A stretch of 64,000 nucleotides of DNA. It comes from Sporothrix humicola (lineage: Eukaryota; Ascomycota; Sordariomycetes; Ophiostomatales; Ophiostomataceae). Location: assembly GCA_021396245.1 (NCBI GenBank), contig WNYE01000027.1, forward strand, positions 1 through 64,000. Direction: 5' to 3'. The position numbers and the translations under genes are program-made. The notes below the pieces were generated by a model that did no database searches, was not told where the DNA came from, and saw only the letters and a program-made list of their open reading frames with translations. Of the stretch, positions 44,381-55,046 are shown piece by piece. Numbering within the stretch: position 1 is the first letter of the stretch; every line of letters begins with the position of its first letter.

Positions 44381-46473
44381 CATTCATTGATAATACTTAG
44401 TATTTGTAGGAAGGGCGTAGAATGCCGAGCGTATTATGCGAGGGCCTTGTGGTTCCTAGCGGGAAGTTGCAGTGTTGGATAAAAGTCGTGTCGTTTTTAT
44501 GCATGGCAGAACAGGTGGAATGGGTTTCAATCACAATGAGTATTATGATGGCCAATCAGAGGCGGGCGCTAGTAGCGAAACTTTGGGACTGGGTCACTCA
44601 CGACAGAAATAGATACAGAGGAAGGCATTCATATGATATCGTAGCAGTGAAGTACGAGGTATCTTACGTCGTGATAGAAAGTAAACCGAACGCGATATGC
44701 TCTGCATGTATGTCGTACTCCGTACTGTGTAAAGTGCGGAATACTACGTACTTTATATTGCATTCTGCTCCGGAGTTACAGGGGCGAGCAGGGTAAATAT
44801 TGGTTGCTCTTTGCAGCCTTTTATTAAGATACTTGTTCTGGCCAAGGCCAGGCCGAGCCAACGACGTCAAGACCCGTTGTTTGACGGCCCGACATAGCTA
44901 ACGGCTAGGGCTGGCTGTCCATCGTAAGACTACCTTCCTTCCCCTGCAAGCGTAGGGTGACGGGGTAAAGGGAGCCTTGGAGTCTCAGGGCCAGGGGACG
45001 ACGATTTCGAAGACCAAGGTGCATCCGAAGTTGGAGACAGAGTTGTACAACGTACATACCCATACAATGTAGTATTACTCCGCACTCTGTAGCATACGGA
45101 GTAGATGGTGATGTTCGACGTATTAATTACTATATATGCATGTTGCATGTGCCCGACATGAGAGTACATACATGCACTCAAGTATCTTACCAATGCACGA
45201 TACTGGATCCGGGCGGTTTATTTGTCGTACCCGGATGGCGAGAAAGAGCGACTCGCGAGTTCTTTTGTGATGGCTGTCGCTGGCTGATCCTTCCCTTTTC
45301 TCTTTGGTTGGTAATTTGCACGTTTTACGTCCCAATACCTACACCCCTCTTTCCAAAGGGCATGGCCAACAATATTTCGAGTAATTGCCCTCCATGCACA
45401 GAAGAGATACATGTGCCAGCAGAACAGGAGACAGATGGTCTGTCTGCAAGGGTATGGCAACCCGTCCAGTCTCGACTCCTCTGAAAGGGACGGAGACGGC
45501 AGCTGGCAACCCTAAAAGCGCCAGCGCATACTAGTACTATGTATACGCCAATTGCGCTGGTGGTCTGGTTTTCAATATCTGTGACGGAGCAGCCCAGAAC
45601 CCAAAAGTAGATTTCGATACATCGTAATACTACTGTGTCCTCCTACTCAGGACACAGAAGTTGCCCATGCAGGCTTGGTACGCCTTACTTGTCATCGAAA
45701 GCTCGAAATCCGGTGAGCATTACGACGCCCTGCGGCACTCTCAGCCTTCTCGTGTAGCCCGTCGGGCTTGCTGCAGAAAAGCTGCAGGACAAAAAAATTC
45801 CCCACCCGCACTGAAGCACAGGAGAGCATGCAGCTTGAAAACTCTGCACAGATGCAACTCTGTTCTGGTCTGAGAAACCACGCTCTGCTGGCCCCTCTCT
45901 CCTGCCCCTGCCCTCTCTTTCCCTTTTTGATTCAGTTCCTTCCTTTCTCTTCCTCTCTTTCTCACTACCGCATTATGCATTCCGCCTTGATCTTTTGGCC
46001 CGTCTAGACCGGCTCCCTTGTACCGGTCAAAAGGGTACGAAGAAGAAGAGCGTGGATGTGTGTGTGTGTATACTGCTATCCAAGAATGTTGTTTTACAAC
46101 CTGTGCGTGTGAAAGATTGATGATTATGACCTGGTATAGGGGCATAGTTGAGATAGGGGACCCTCCGTATCATACGAAGGATGGGATCGGCTGTAATATG
46201 GCACGTTGACAGGGCATTTCAACAGTGATTAATACAGAGTATTACCTAATACGCCCACATGAATACAGCTCCAATTGTGTAATACACAGCAGAGCCGCAC
46301 TAAACTTTCTCCGATGAATAGTGCCGCCCCACCACCAACCAGCATGGGCCTAGCCATACTGAGTAGTACGACATAGTACTGCAAGAGCTCTCTCGCTGGT
46401 GAGATCGCGACAACGTGTACTGGCAACGTATGTAACCGACGATCAATCCATCCAACCGCCCTCCAACTGCACC

Positions 46474-47590
46474 ATGCAACTGCCGGTCCTGCCGTACGCC
46501 ACTGCTGCCACCACTACCCGGAGGCTGGCTCGATTACTGCCGGGCGCCCCGCAGACTACACGCTCGGTATGCTGGCCAGTCGCGCCGCCGGCTACAACAT
46601 GGTGCCAGCGGCGTGCCCTGTCCTTTCCGGCCAAGCCCGCCCTACGCCCTCGCGTCCGGCAGTCCATGGCCCTACAGCTCAGTCGGGGCTTCCCTCCTTT
46701 TACCGGCCGCCATTTCCACTCTTTCGATCACGCCAACGAGCAGTCCCCGCAAGACAGCTTCAGCGACGCCGAACAAGCCATCCTGACAGCTGCTGTCCGA
46801 CATATTCCGACCCATGGCTTTACAGAACGCACCACTACTCTCGGTGCCCATGATGCCGGCTACCCGGCCATCAGCACAAACATCCTGCCTGATGGTGTCT
46901 TTAGCCTAGTTCGCTGGCACTTGGTAAATCAACGGACCGGCTTGGCCGCCCGATGCCGCCTCATCCTCGCTGAGGCGTCTCTGGGCGACGCAGCTCTGAC
47001 CCCGGCTGAGGTGTCCAGCCGTGCTGAGCGCATCCTCTGGGAGCGCCTGCTGGGCAACAAGGACGTCGTTGGGCGTTGGCAAGAGGTGTGTGTCACTGGA
47101 ACGGATAATACCCGTTTCCGTTCAACTGGTACTGGTGGGAAATCTTCTTGGATGCGACTCCCCTCTAGGGGTTTCCCTCGACTTCTCTCTCCAGCCCTTC
47201 CCCTCCGCCCCCCTCCCCCGGCTACGTTTACTGACTTCCGTCCTATGTTTTCAGGCCCTTGCCATCATGGCGCAGCCCAGCTATGTACCTGCCTCTCTAC
47301 GCGAACTGGCGCTCCTTGCCGACGAGATTTGGGCTCTCGCCGGAGACAAGGCTGTGGATCCGTCGTGGTACACGAAGCGTGCTGCTGTGTCTGCCATCTA
47401 TGCCTCAACCGAGCTTTTCATGACTACCGATAGCTCTGGCCCCGACTTCCCAGCGACCCGTGAATTTCTCCAGCGGCGCTTCCGTGAGTCTCAGGAGCTC
47501 GGCGGCTACGTCCGCTCTGTTGGCGAATGGGTAAGCTTTGCCGCAAGCTCGGGAGTCAATGTCCTGCGGAGCAAAGGTGTGAACATATAG
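46474..47590 (+). CDS. COQ9: Ubiquinone biosynthesis protein Coq9
   Basis: Two exons, 46474-47085 and 47255-47590, give 315 residues. Coq9 is a lipid-binding partner of the hydroxylase Coq7 in the mitochondrial CoQ synthome. A long basic, Ala/Arg-rich N-terminus (MQLPVLPYATAATTTRRLAR) is a mitochondrial targeting sequence. The conserved core starts near residue 105: DAEQAILTAAVRHIPTHGFTERTTTLGAHDAGYPAIS, with RAERILWERLLGNKDVVGRWQE continuing over the intron into ALAIMAQPSYVPASLRELALLADEIWALAGDKAVDPSWYTKRAAVSAIYASTELFMTTD. The TetR-like helical fold and this final block are diagnostic. The intron (donor GTGTGT, acceptor TTTTCAG) is phase 0. The ATG at 46474 sits in ACCATGC. Confidence 0.94.
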
Positions 47591-48125
47591 CCCCAGGCGT
47601 GTATTGGATAGACTGTATATCATTGCCGAGCAATGGTAAACAAAAGCAGTGGGCGATCAATGAGGGCATTGAGGTTGCAGTCTGTTTGATTGTTTGTTTC
47701 TGGGGGTTTCTTGTATCACTAACCATATATCATCATGTACAACAAATGCTTTGGTGCCTTTTCTAAGGAAACAAACTGTAACAAATGTATCCCTTTCTTA
47801 CAAAGCGGGCCCGTTTCTATTTCGAGCATTTTCACCTGCCGTGGTACGAAATTGAAATTATTTTTTATGTCTTAGGATAAAGAAGATACAAAAGAAGTTT
47901 AAAAAAAAGCTGGGGATAATTTGCCGATTGTCGTCTAAGACCCTCTGTCCATGTGGACTTAGGCAGGGGTTGGTGGCCATGGCAGAAACTTATGCTGGCC
48001 TATTATAGCCAATATACTGCCTAGTCACACATTAAAAGAAGAAGCAGAAAAAAAACCCACTCGACTCCATGAAAGGCACCCGGTCCGGTAAAGGGTCATT
48101 TAACAGCCAGAGCGCCAGTCGTTTC
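47591..48125. other. Convergent intergenic region COQ9/SMC6
   Basis: About 535 bp between converging stops. A/T-rich stretches (47850-47915, 48030-48058) are present. No further gene is recognised. Confidence 0.4.
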
Positions 48126-51100
48126 CTACTGCATAGCATCCAACGTCCTCTGCCTCGGGTCGGTCAGTCTGATAATCTTCACGTCAGGAGCGTGCCGGGC
48201 ATTGCCCTGGATGGCATTGGGCGTGATAAAGATATACTGCCGTCCCACGGACCGACGTGCAGCATCAACCTTTTCATTGTTAGTCTGCAATAGCAAAAGA
48301 GAGGATAGTATAGCGACCTGGGGTGCTGAAAAGAAGGAACATACCAGCATATTTGTGCTCACATCACGGTTGACATTGTCCATGAACACATCGAATTCGT
48401 CCAAGCACCGTAGCGGTGACCCCATCGCTTCCCAGATGGCCAGAAGCAGACAGATGGACGAGAACGACTTTTCACCGCCCGACAGTGTCCGCGTGTCACG
48501 GCCCGACACTTTTCGCCGTGTCTCGTCGGGCTCCACCTGAACCCGTAGCTTCTTGCGTTTGTGGTCGAGAAGCAGCTTGCCGCGGTATCCACGCTCCGAC
48601 AGTAGGTAGATGAAGTTAGTGCGCGAGTTGGCCGAGATGCGGCGCTGGAAGAGCCGCCACTTGGACAGTCGCTTGCACAGTGCTACCTCTATGGCCCCAA
48701 TGTGTTCTTTGCTGACTTTGCACACGGTCTGCATCTTGTCGAGTGCCGCTTTCGCCTCGGCAAGTCGGTTGTTGGCCTCTTCGTCCGTCATGCCTAAATT
48801 CCGTCGCCGCTTATCCAGTTGTGCCACGAGAGTCTCCATCTTCTTCTCGATGCTGGCGTGTGTCTCTCCCTCAGGAATGTCCACCCGTTGAGGCCAGATA
48901 GCAGCTGCCTGCTTCACAAATTCTTCCACAACCAAGGCCTGTTCGTCGCGTTCCCGTTCAGCCGTCACCTTCAGGTCCTGTTGCTCTGCTAAATTACTGA
49001 AAGCGTCATTCTTGGCCACCAAGGCCAGGCTGCGCAAGTCTTCACGTTTGTCTTTGACCCGGTTCGCCTTTTCAAGCCTGGCCTCGAAATCCAACCGCTT
49101 TGTTTTTTCCGCCTCCAGAATTCGCTTGGCCTCCTCCACCTTTTCGCTTTGCAGGGCTTTGCGTACATTCACGTCGCCATACTGTCCACCGAATTGCTCC
49201 TTCTTTTCTTTTGCAACAGTGAGCTCTTGCTCGTAGAGGTTCAGGCGATCGTCTGCACCATCAAAACCATCGAGCTCTTCTTCAGTCTGGCGGATCGTCA
49301 CGCCAATGCTACGTGCTGTCTTGCGCAACACATCCAGGCGTCGGACATGTGTGTTAATTTCATTTCCACGACGCTGTTCCTCGCGCCTTAGCCTGTCAAG
49401 TTCCGCTTGAAGCGAGTTGAGCTCTTGCTGGCTTTGTGCTAGGATTTCATTCTGGACATCGATCTGGCTGCCGACATCGGTCTTCATCCGTGGCTTTTGT
49501 GACAGATTGGGTACCACAGGAGTCGTACTAACGTTACTGCCGCCTCGGGTTGCTAGACGAAGGCCGTCGCCGCGCTTTTTGTCGTGGAGTGCAAGGCATG
49601 AGTTGACGTTTTGGGGCGCTGGACCGTTGAACATGATTTGTTCGGCACGTTTCCGGTCTTCAACGAGAATGACTTGCTCGATATAGCTGTTGATGATGAG
49701 TTGGTCACGTATCAAGGGGTCGTCGAATTCGAGTATGCGAAGAATTGTGTCGAATTGCTCGTCGGGCTCCTTTCCTTCGGTGTTAATTAGCCGTGTATTG
49801 GCAATCAAAACTGGAACATTGTTCATGCCCAGGCGCTTGATGAGCGCACTGAGGTGCTGCTGGTCACTGTGAGTTGTGACAATGAATCCATTCAACGTTG
49901 CCCCGAATGTCCTTTCCAATATAGGCGCCCAGACCGGTTTCAAGACTCGGATTTTGGCACCGAGAGGTCCGATTGGCTTTCTGGTAAAGCGGCCGTCGCG
50001 TTCAATAAGAGAGAGAAGCTGGGGCATACGGCTGTCGTATGCATCGTATGGTAATGAAGAGCCACGGCTTTGCTGGAGGCTGCGGATGCGCACTTCGCGA
50101 GCTTTGACGTCTTCCTTTTTGCGCTCGACCTCAACACCCATCTTATACATCTCTGTCCGTGCCGCAGCTGCTTGTTCGTCTAGAGCGGGGCGTCGTTCAT
50201 CTTCGCGACTTATATCTTGATTCACTTCTTCGAGTTTTGCTTTTGCTGCGTCGAGACGGGCTTGGGTCTCTCGGCGCGCATCGCCACTTGCGTCTTCTAA
50301 CCGCTGCCTTTCGTCCCGGATCTTATCTTCAAGCTCCTTGGCCCGGTCGGCAGATCCCTTCAAACGACTGTAGATGTCACGCTCATCTGCATGGAGAGAC
50401 CTCAAGTCGGTGTTTGCTGCATTATAATCCTCGGTAGCTTTGTCGACGGCTTCTCTGTGGCTGTCTTCCTCTGCTCTGAGTGTCGCTAGATTCTCTTTTG
50501 CGCGGCGGAGTTTGTCGTCCTCAATCTCTAGCTTCTGTGTCGCAGCATCCCTCAACTGCTCGGCATCTGCAATGTTGCTCAAAGCATCCGAAACAGCCCT
50601 GTCGCAGTTTTGCAGGATGAGTTCTTGTTCCGCAACCTGTGACCAAGCCAGCTGATTCATGTATTCGCGTTTCTTGTCGCGCATTTCCTTGTTCCCTTGT
50701 ATGATCTTCTGCATCCTTTCGGCTTCGTCGTGGCTCTCCTGCAGCTGCGCGACGCGCGCCTCCAGCTGTGGAACTCGTTCAGTGTGGGCGTCGAGAAATT
50801 GTTTCACCAGTTCGTAGTCTTTATCGAGCTGTTCGAGCTGGACACCTTGCACAAAGAACTTGTACTTGAGGGCAGGCGAAGAGCTGTTTAAGAACTGTCG
50901 GGCGTTGTCTTGGGATAGGACGTTGAGAGGATTGTCCACTTGAAGGTAAAAGTATTCAACAATGTCGTCCACATCTGCTCGTTTTGTCGAGATTATTCGT
51001 TGGGTTGCGGATTTCAGTTTGAAGCTACTGGTACCGGACTTGGAAAAATGACGTTCCACAATAATAGAGTCGCCGTAGATATCGTGGTTGTAAGCATCGT

Positions 51101-51884
51101 CACCGCAATTCTTGATCCAAACGGCTAGAAAGCCACGCTCCTCGCCCTGTTTGATGAAGTTTTTTAGGCTACCACCCCGGTTTGTGGTGCTCGCTTTTGC
51201 ACCAAGGCATAGGGTGATGGCGGTCAAGATGGCACTTTTGCCGCTGCCATTTTCACCGACAATGAAGTTTAGCAGCGGGCCCAGCTCGCACTCAAGCCGG
51301 GTGTGACACATAAAGTTCACACAAGTGACACGCTCAATAATGCCGTTAATTGCTCTCCGGTTTTCGCCGCTGATGTCATCTGCCATGGTGGCACTTCGAA
51401 GGGCACGCTGCTCCAGACGCTGTGTGGCAATCATGTCATCGCCGTCTTCGTATTGCAGATGTTCAAAGCCCATATCTCGCATCAGCTCGTATTGGGTAGG
51501 GCCCTCGCCTTTGTCGGAAGTTTCACTTTCGACAGAGTGCGCATCGTCGTCGTCGTCGTCGTCGGGAACGACACCGCCTGCAGAAGCGGTGTCTTCCAAA
51601 GGAGATCTGCGATGGGGCGGGGATTGCTTGATATCGGAGATTCGTACCCGTTTTGCTCTCTGTTTGAAGTGGTGACAGTTGTTAGAAAGGTGCATATTCC
51701 AAAGCCAGTGGCATGCAAAATCCCTACTTACCACCGCATGCTGCAGAGATGAGCTTGATTCGGCTACGTCAACAACCTCAAGCCCGTTATCGTCTAGGAG
51801 CGCATTATCCTCCGAGTCGTAGTGCGGCCGTTTCCGTTGCAAGTGACCAGCCGCATGCCTTGAGGCGCTCATCAGGCCAGGCAT
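48126..51884 (-). CDS. SMC6: Structural maintenance of chromosomes protein 6
   Basis: Three exons, complement(48126-48284, 48345-51659, 51732-51884), give 1208 residues. Smc6 pairs with Smc5 in the SMC5/6 complex for recombinational repair and replication-fork handling. An acidic N-terminal extension precedes ERVTCVNFMCHTRLECELGPLLNFIVGENGSGKSAILTAI with the Walker A motif near residue 186. Two long coiled coils flank a hinge (YDSRMPQLLSLIERDGRFTRKPIGPLGAKI ... ATLNGFIVTT). The C-terminal head has RTLSGGEKSFSSICLLLAIWEAM (ABC signature), RCLDEFDVFMDNVNRDVSTNML (Walker B) and AARRSVGRQYIFITP. Both introns (72 and 60 nt) have canonical ends, are multiples of three and contain no stop. They were identified by GTAAGT/CAG and GTATGT/CAG signals and because the retained sequence breaks conserved blocks. 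ATG at 51884. Confidence 0.96.
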   Translation of the reverse strand: MPGLMSASRHAAGHLQRKRPHYDSEDNALLDDNGLEVVDVAESSSSLQHAVVSRDFACHWLWNMHLSNNCHHFKQRAKRVRISDIKQSPPHRRSPLEDTASAGGVVPDDDDDDDAHSVESETSDKGEGPTQYELMRDMGFEHLQYEDGDDMIATQRLEQRALRSATMADDISGENRRAINGIIERVTCVNFMCHTRLECELGPLLNFIVGENGSGKSAILTAITLCLGAKASTTNRGGSLKNFIKQGEERGFLAVWIKNCGDDAYNHDIYGDSIIVERHFSKSGTSSFKLKSATQRIISTKRADVDDIVEYFYLQVDNPLNVLSQDNARQFLNSSSPALKYKFFVQGVQLEQLDKDYELVKQFLDAHTERVPQLEARVAQLQESHDEAERMQKIIQGNKEMRDKKREYMNQLAWSQVAEQELILQNCDRAVSDALSNIADAEQLRDAATQKLEIEDDKLRRAKENLATLRAEEDSHREAVDKATEDYNAANTDLRSLHADERDIYSRLKGSADRAKELEDKIRDERQRLEDASGDARRETQARLDAAKAKLEEVNQDISREDERRPALDEQAAAARTEMYKMGVEVERKKEDVKAREVRIRSLQQSRGSSLPYDAYDSRMPQLLSLIERDGRFTRKPIGPLGAKIRVLKPVWAPILERTFGATLNGFIVTTHSDQQHLSALIKRLGMNNVPVLIANTRLINTEGKEPDEQFDTILRILEFDDPLIRDQLIINSYIEQVILVEDRKRAEQIMFNGPAPQNVNSCLALHDKKRGDGLRLATRGGSNVSTTPVVPNLSQKPRMKTDVGSQIDVQNEILAQSQQELNSLQAELDRLRREEQRRGNEINTHVRRLDVLRKTARSIGVTIRQTEEELDGFDGADDRLNLYEQELTVAKEKKEQFGGQYGDVNVRKALQSEKVEEAKRILEAEKTKRLDFEARLEKANRVKDKREDLRSLALVAKNDAFSNLAEQQDLKVTAERERDEQALVVEEFVKQAAAIWPQRVDIPEGETHASIEKKMETLVAQLDKRRRNLGMTDEEANNRLAEAKAALDKMQTVCKVSKEHIGAIEVALCKRLSKWRLFQRRISANSRTNFIYLLSERGYRGKLLLDHKRKKLRVQVEPDETRRKVSGRDTRTLSGGEKSFSSICLLLAIWEAMGSPLRCLDEFDVFMDNVNRDVSTNMLVCSFFSAPQVAILSSLLLLQTNNEKVDAARRSVGRQYIFITPNAIQGNARHAPDVKIIRLTDPRQRTLDAMQ

Positions 51885-52655
51885 CGCGGGCGTTCAAGTG
51901 GTCGCGATGGCAGGGCTGCGTATCAAAATGGGTTGGGGAGCAGGAAGCAGACCTGGCGAATATTGTTTTGTACGGGTTAAGGAACGGTCGTCGTCTTCTT
52001 CTTATCGCATGTTCAGTGTGTCGTAGGTCGATGTGGGATAGGAACCTTGTGTTGTGTTGGGGACACTTGCTTCTTGAAAGAGAAAGACTACCAAAATGAT
52101 CTTAATTTGGAAGTCAGGCTGACGCGACACGGTAAGCAGGCACGCGTCGGTTGATTGCGCGCTAATAAAACGGGCTTGCCCATTTTATGTGGGGCAGAAA
52201 GCACATTTGTATTTCGTGGGCTTAGGACGACGTCAGAATATTAAAAGAGAACTAACACTCAAGCCATTTGTCACAAAACGCAGCACATCCTCCGATTTAT
52301 TCCAATGACCGAATTTCGGCGTAACACAGACCACCGGGGTGCCCTTGTACCGTGTAGAAGCTCTCCGTATTCCTGTAACCAAGATACCAACTTGACTCAA
52401 AAAGTTCACAGCCAATGCTGAAGCAGGTGGTAATTACTCTTTGGCCTTCTCTGTTTTGTTAGGCCCACAGAGGCTGAGAGGGTCACCACAGGGGTTGTAT
52501 TCTCTTTTTTTTTAGCGCCGTTTATGGCAATATCTTACATAAGCCACTCCATCTCTCGACTTCCTTCTTTCTTTTTTACTCTATCACGAGTCTCAACAAT
52601 TGCCAGGATTGTCAAAATTACCCAGAATTACCGGGATCAACTAGGCCAGATCGCC
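51885..52655. promoter_or_regulatory. Divergent promoter region SMC6/Ecd
   Basis: These 771 bp between two divergent ATGs must hold both promoters. The Ecd-proximal part has a T/C-rich stretch (52500-52580), a common fungal leader and promoter feature. No other gene is seen. Confidence 0.4.
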
Positions 52656-54868
52656 ATGGATGAAGCCAATGAAGACGCCGGCGCTTTGCCTCCCATTTCA
52701 AAAGGCGCTTTGGACAATAACACAGCAGAGTACATGCTGTTCGTCGTTGACAACGACGGTACCAACGACAGTCCCGCTCCACGGCCTTTATCAAGATTAG
52801 AGCAGCTTCGGAAAGCTGTGCTTCGACTATCTGAACCTTTGACCGAAGAATACATTTGGCAACGGGAAGGGTTTGACGTTCAAGTTGTCAGTCGCAAAGG
52901 TGCGTATCCGTCGAATAGGCATACATGTGTGTTGGAGAGAGGGAGAAGGGGTGGGGGTGGTTGATGCTGGATGGGCGTTTGGAAAGGGGTTTTGGCAGTC
53001 CACAGCTGTCGAGCATCGAGCACCGGGCACTAATGGTTGTGAGCGCACAAGCTAACATTTCCCCCCGAGGTCTCCTATACTTGGAAGGACGAACTAGCTA
53101 CGGCGACTGCGTCGAGGATGAGTGGTTTATTGTGTACATGCTACGAGAGGTCACAAAGTTGTTCCCTGGCGCATGGGCACGAATATGCGACGCTGATGGC
53201 GAGTTCCTCCTTATCGAGGGTGCCAACTTGGTTCCGTCGTGGCTCAGCCCAGAGGTCGACGCAAATCGCGTCTGGATCAATGATGGGATGCTCAAGATTA
53301 TTCCATTAGGTGATACACAGGCCACAAGAACGACGTCTACAGGCTCTTCCGAGCGGTTGTCTCTGTCTCTAGCAGAGGCTGCTGCCGTCATCAAGCGCTG
53401 CCCGGATACGTTATATCATTCGCAGGCTCTTGATGACGATGTTTTTGATAGGCTACGAAAGTATCCTAATCACCTTGAGACATCTTCCCACTACACACGC
53501 CTTGTTATACCTCGCAAGATTGCATACATTCTGCATGACCGACCACGGGCCATTGCCCCGGCCGTCGAGGCATTTGTTTCGCGGGATCCGCTCACAATGA
53601 AACACACATTTGACCTGGCCCGTTCAGGAATACCGTTGCACTTTCCACCCTCTGATCTCGTTGTGGTCAGCGTTAGGTTCACAAGAGTAATGTATGCTCA
53701 GCTCAGAGGGCAACGTTTTACACCTCCCAACGGCTGGCCGGCCCTGTTTTCTCGCCATAGCGAGGCATCATGCCGTCCCAAAGGCATGTCTGGTTCACCT
53801 CAAGATGATGCTACGTTGCCGGAAAATTTATCGACCATGATAGAGATGAGCATGAAACTCACGGTCGGTTTCGAAATCATGGCCTCGACAGCCGACTCCA
53901 GCAACAGCAGGATCGTCCGCGAGGTTGGGCTTATCCTCGAGGATCTCGCAGAAGATGGCGAAGGAGCCTACCTACCAAGCGACGAAGAAGTCCAAGCCTG
54001 GAAGGATGTCGACCGTGAAAGTAATGGGGCATGGCTAAATATAAACTTTGAAGATTTTGAGCGAGAGCTGAATGAAAGTAGCCAAACTTGGCATTCTCCG
54101 CCACTCTCATACGAAGGTGCAACGGACGGCGGAAATAGACACGATGCCTCCCCGTTCGGGGGTGTTGAGTCGCAGGTGGATCTTCGACGTATCGTTTCCA
54201 AGTTTCAGTCGTTTTTAAATGATAATACTGCGGGGGTTGAAGGCGCGGACTTGGGAGACATGGATCATGACGACGACGCTGACGACGACAACATTCATAG
54301 CAATGACGAACTGAGCGGGGAAAGTAGCGACGAGGAAGATGACGGAATCGCCTTCAATGAGGAAGAGTTTTCTCGACTCATGAGGGAGATGATAGGTCTA
54401 CAGCCATCCGCCTCTTCACCGGGAAAGAAACCATCAGAGGAAGGTATCGTTGATGGAGCACATAAGGGTGGCAGAAGCAAAACTGTCCCTATCCACGGCC
54501 TTAACGGAAAAGACAGGCACGACACACGGGATGGTGAAGACGGCATTCTTGAGCTCGCTGCTCAATTCGAGACTGAGCTTAAAGATCATGGTGCTTTGCG
54601 ACTTGGCCCGTCTAAGAACAAAAGGGGAGGCAAGCTGACGACGAAATGCAGTACAGCTGAAGGAGATTTGACCCCGCACGTTCTCAAAGACGACACGGAA
54701 AGCGATGAAGAAGGCGACGTAGATGTGGACGTCAACCTAGCCAGGAATCTTCTTGAGAGCTTCAAAAGCCAAGAAGGCATGGCTGGACCTGCGGGGAACA
54801 TTCTGAATATGTTGGGTTTGGCCCTCCCTCGAGATGAGGACGATACAACTGGGGTGGGGGGTCTATAA
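52656..54868 (+). CDS. Ecdysoneless/SGT1 family protein
   Basis: Two exons, 52656-52899 and 53070-54868, give 680 residues. The family (Drosophila Ecd, human ECD, formerly called SGT1/hSGT1 but unrelated to the co-chaperone Sgt1) works in pre-mRNA splicing and in transcription-linked cell-cycle control in animals; the fungal role is less clear. The core has AEYMLFVVD, EEYIWQREGFDVQVVSRKGLLYLEGRTSYGDCVEDEWFIVYMLREVTKLFP, DADGEFLLIEGANLVPSWLSPEVDANRVWINDGMLKIIP and VPRKIAYILHDRPRAIAPAVEAF-type blocks. The C-terminal half is acidic and disordered (DDDADDDNIHSNDE; EGDVDVDVNLARNLLESFKSQEGMAGPAGNIL). The 170-nt intron (GTGCGT donor) is phase 1 and its removal restores K-G-LLYLEGRTSYGD. ATG at 52656 (GCCATGG). 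Confidence 0.92.
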
Positions 54869-54907
54869 AAAGATAGAGAGGCGATGGACTGTACGAAAGG
54901 TGAGAAT

Positions 54908-54942
54908 AACACACACACATACACATACACACAAATATACAA
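54908..54942. repeat. AC/CA microsatellite in Ecd 3' region
   Basis: An imperfect (AC)n tract with AT interruptions lies in the 178-bp gap between the converging Ecd and APH-fold genes. Confidence 0.8.
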
Positions 54943-55046
54943 AAATAAAGTTTGTATGGCAAAGATATGGCCGTGCTATCCTATCCAGCCACTGCTTAAT
55001 TTCCATCTTGAATTGCATACTAAATAGACAAGACCCCGGAGTTTGT

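Larger units (their letters stand above)
41814..46473. other. Long gene-free region: Gbp2-like leader and COQ9 promoter
   Basis: About 4.6 kb. From 42000 to 43880 the minus strand is strongly pyrimidine-rich and stop-poor, forming a 534-codon frame (42204-43808) with no ATG start and no family resemblance. It is best read as the long leader and promoter of the RNA-binding protein gene, which must also hold its unplaced first exon. 43880-46470 holds AT-mixed sequence with five GTATCTTAC words, TACTCCGTA at 44716 and 45095, and an 8-bp tandem array. No other gene is supported. Confidence 0.5.
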
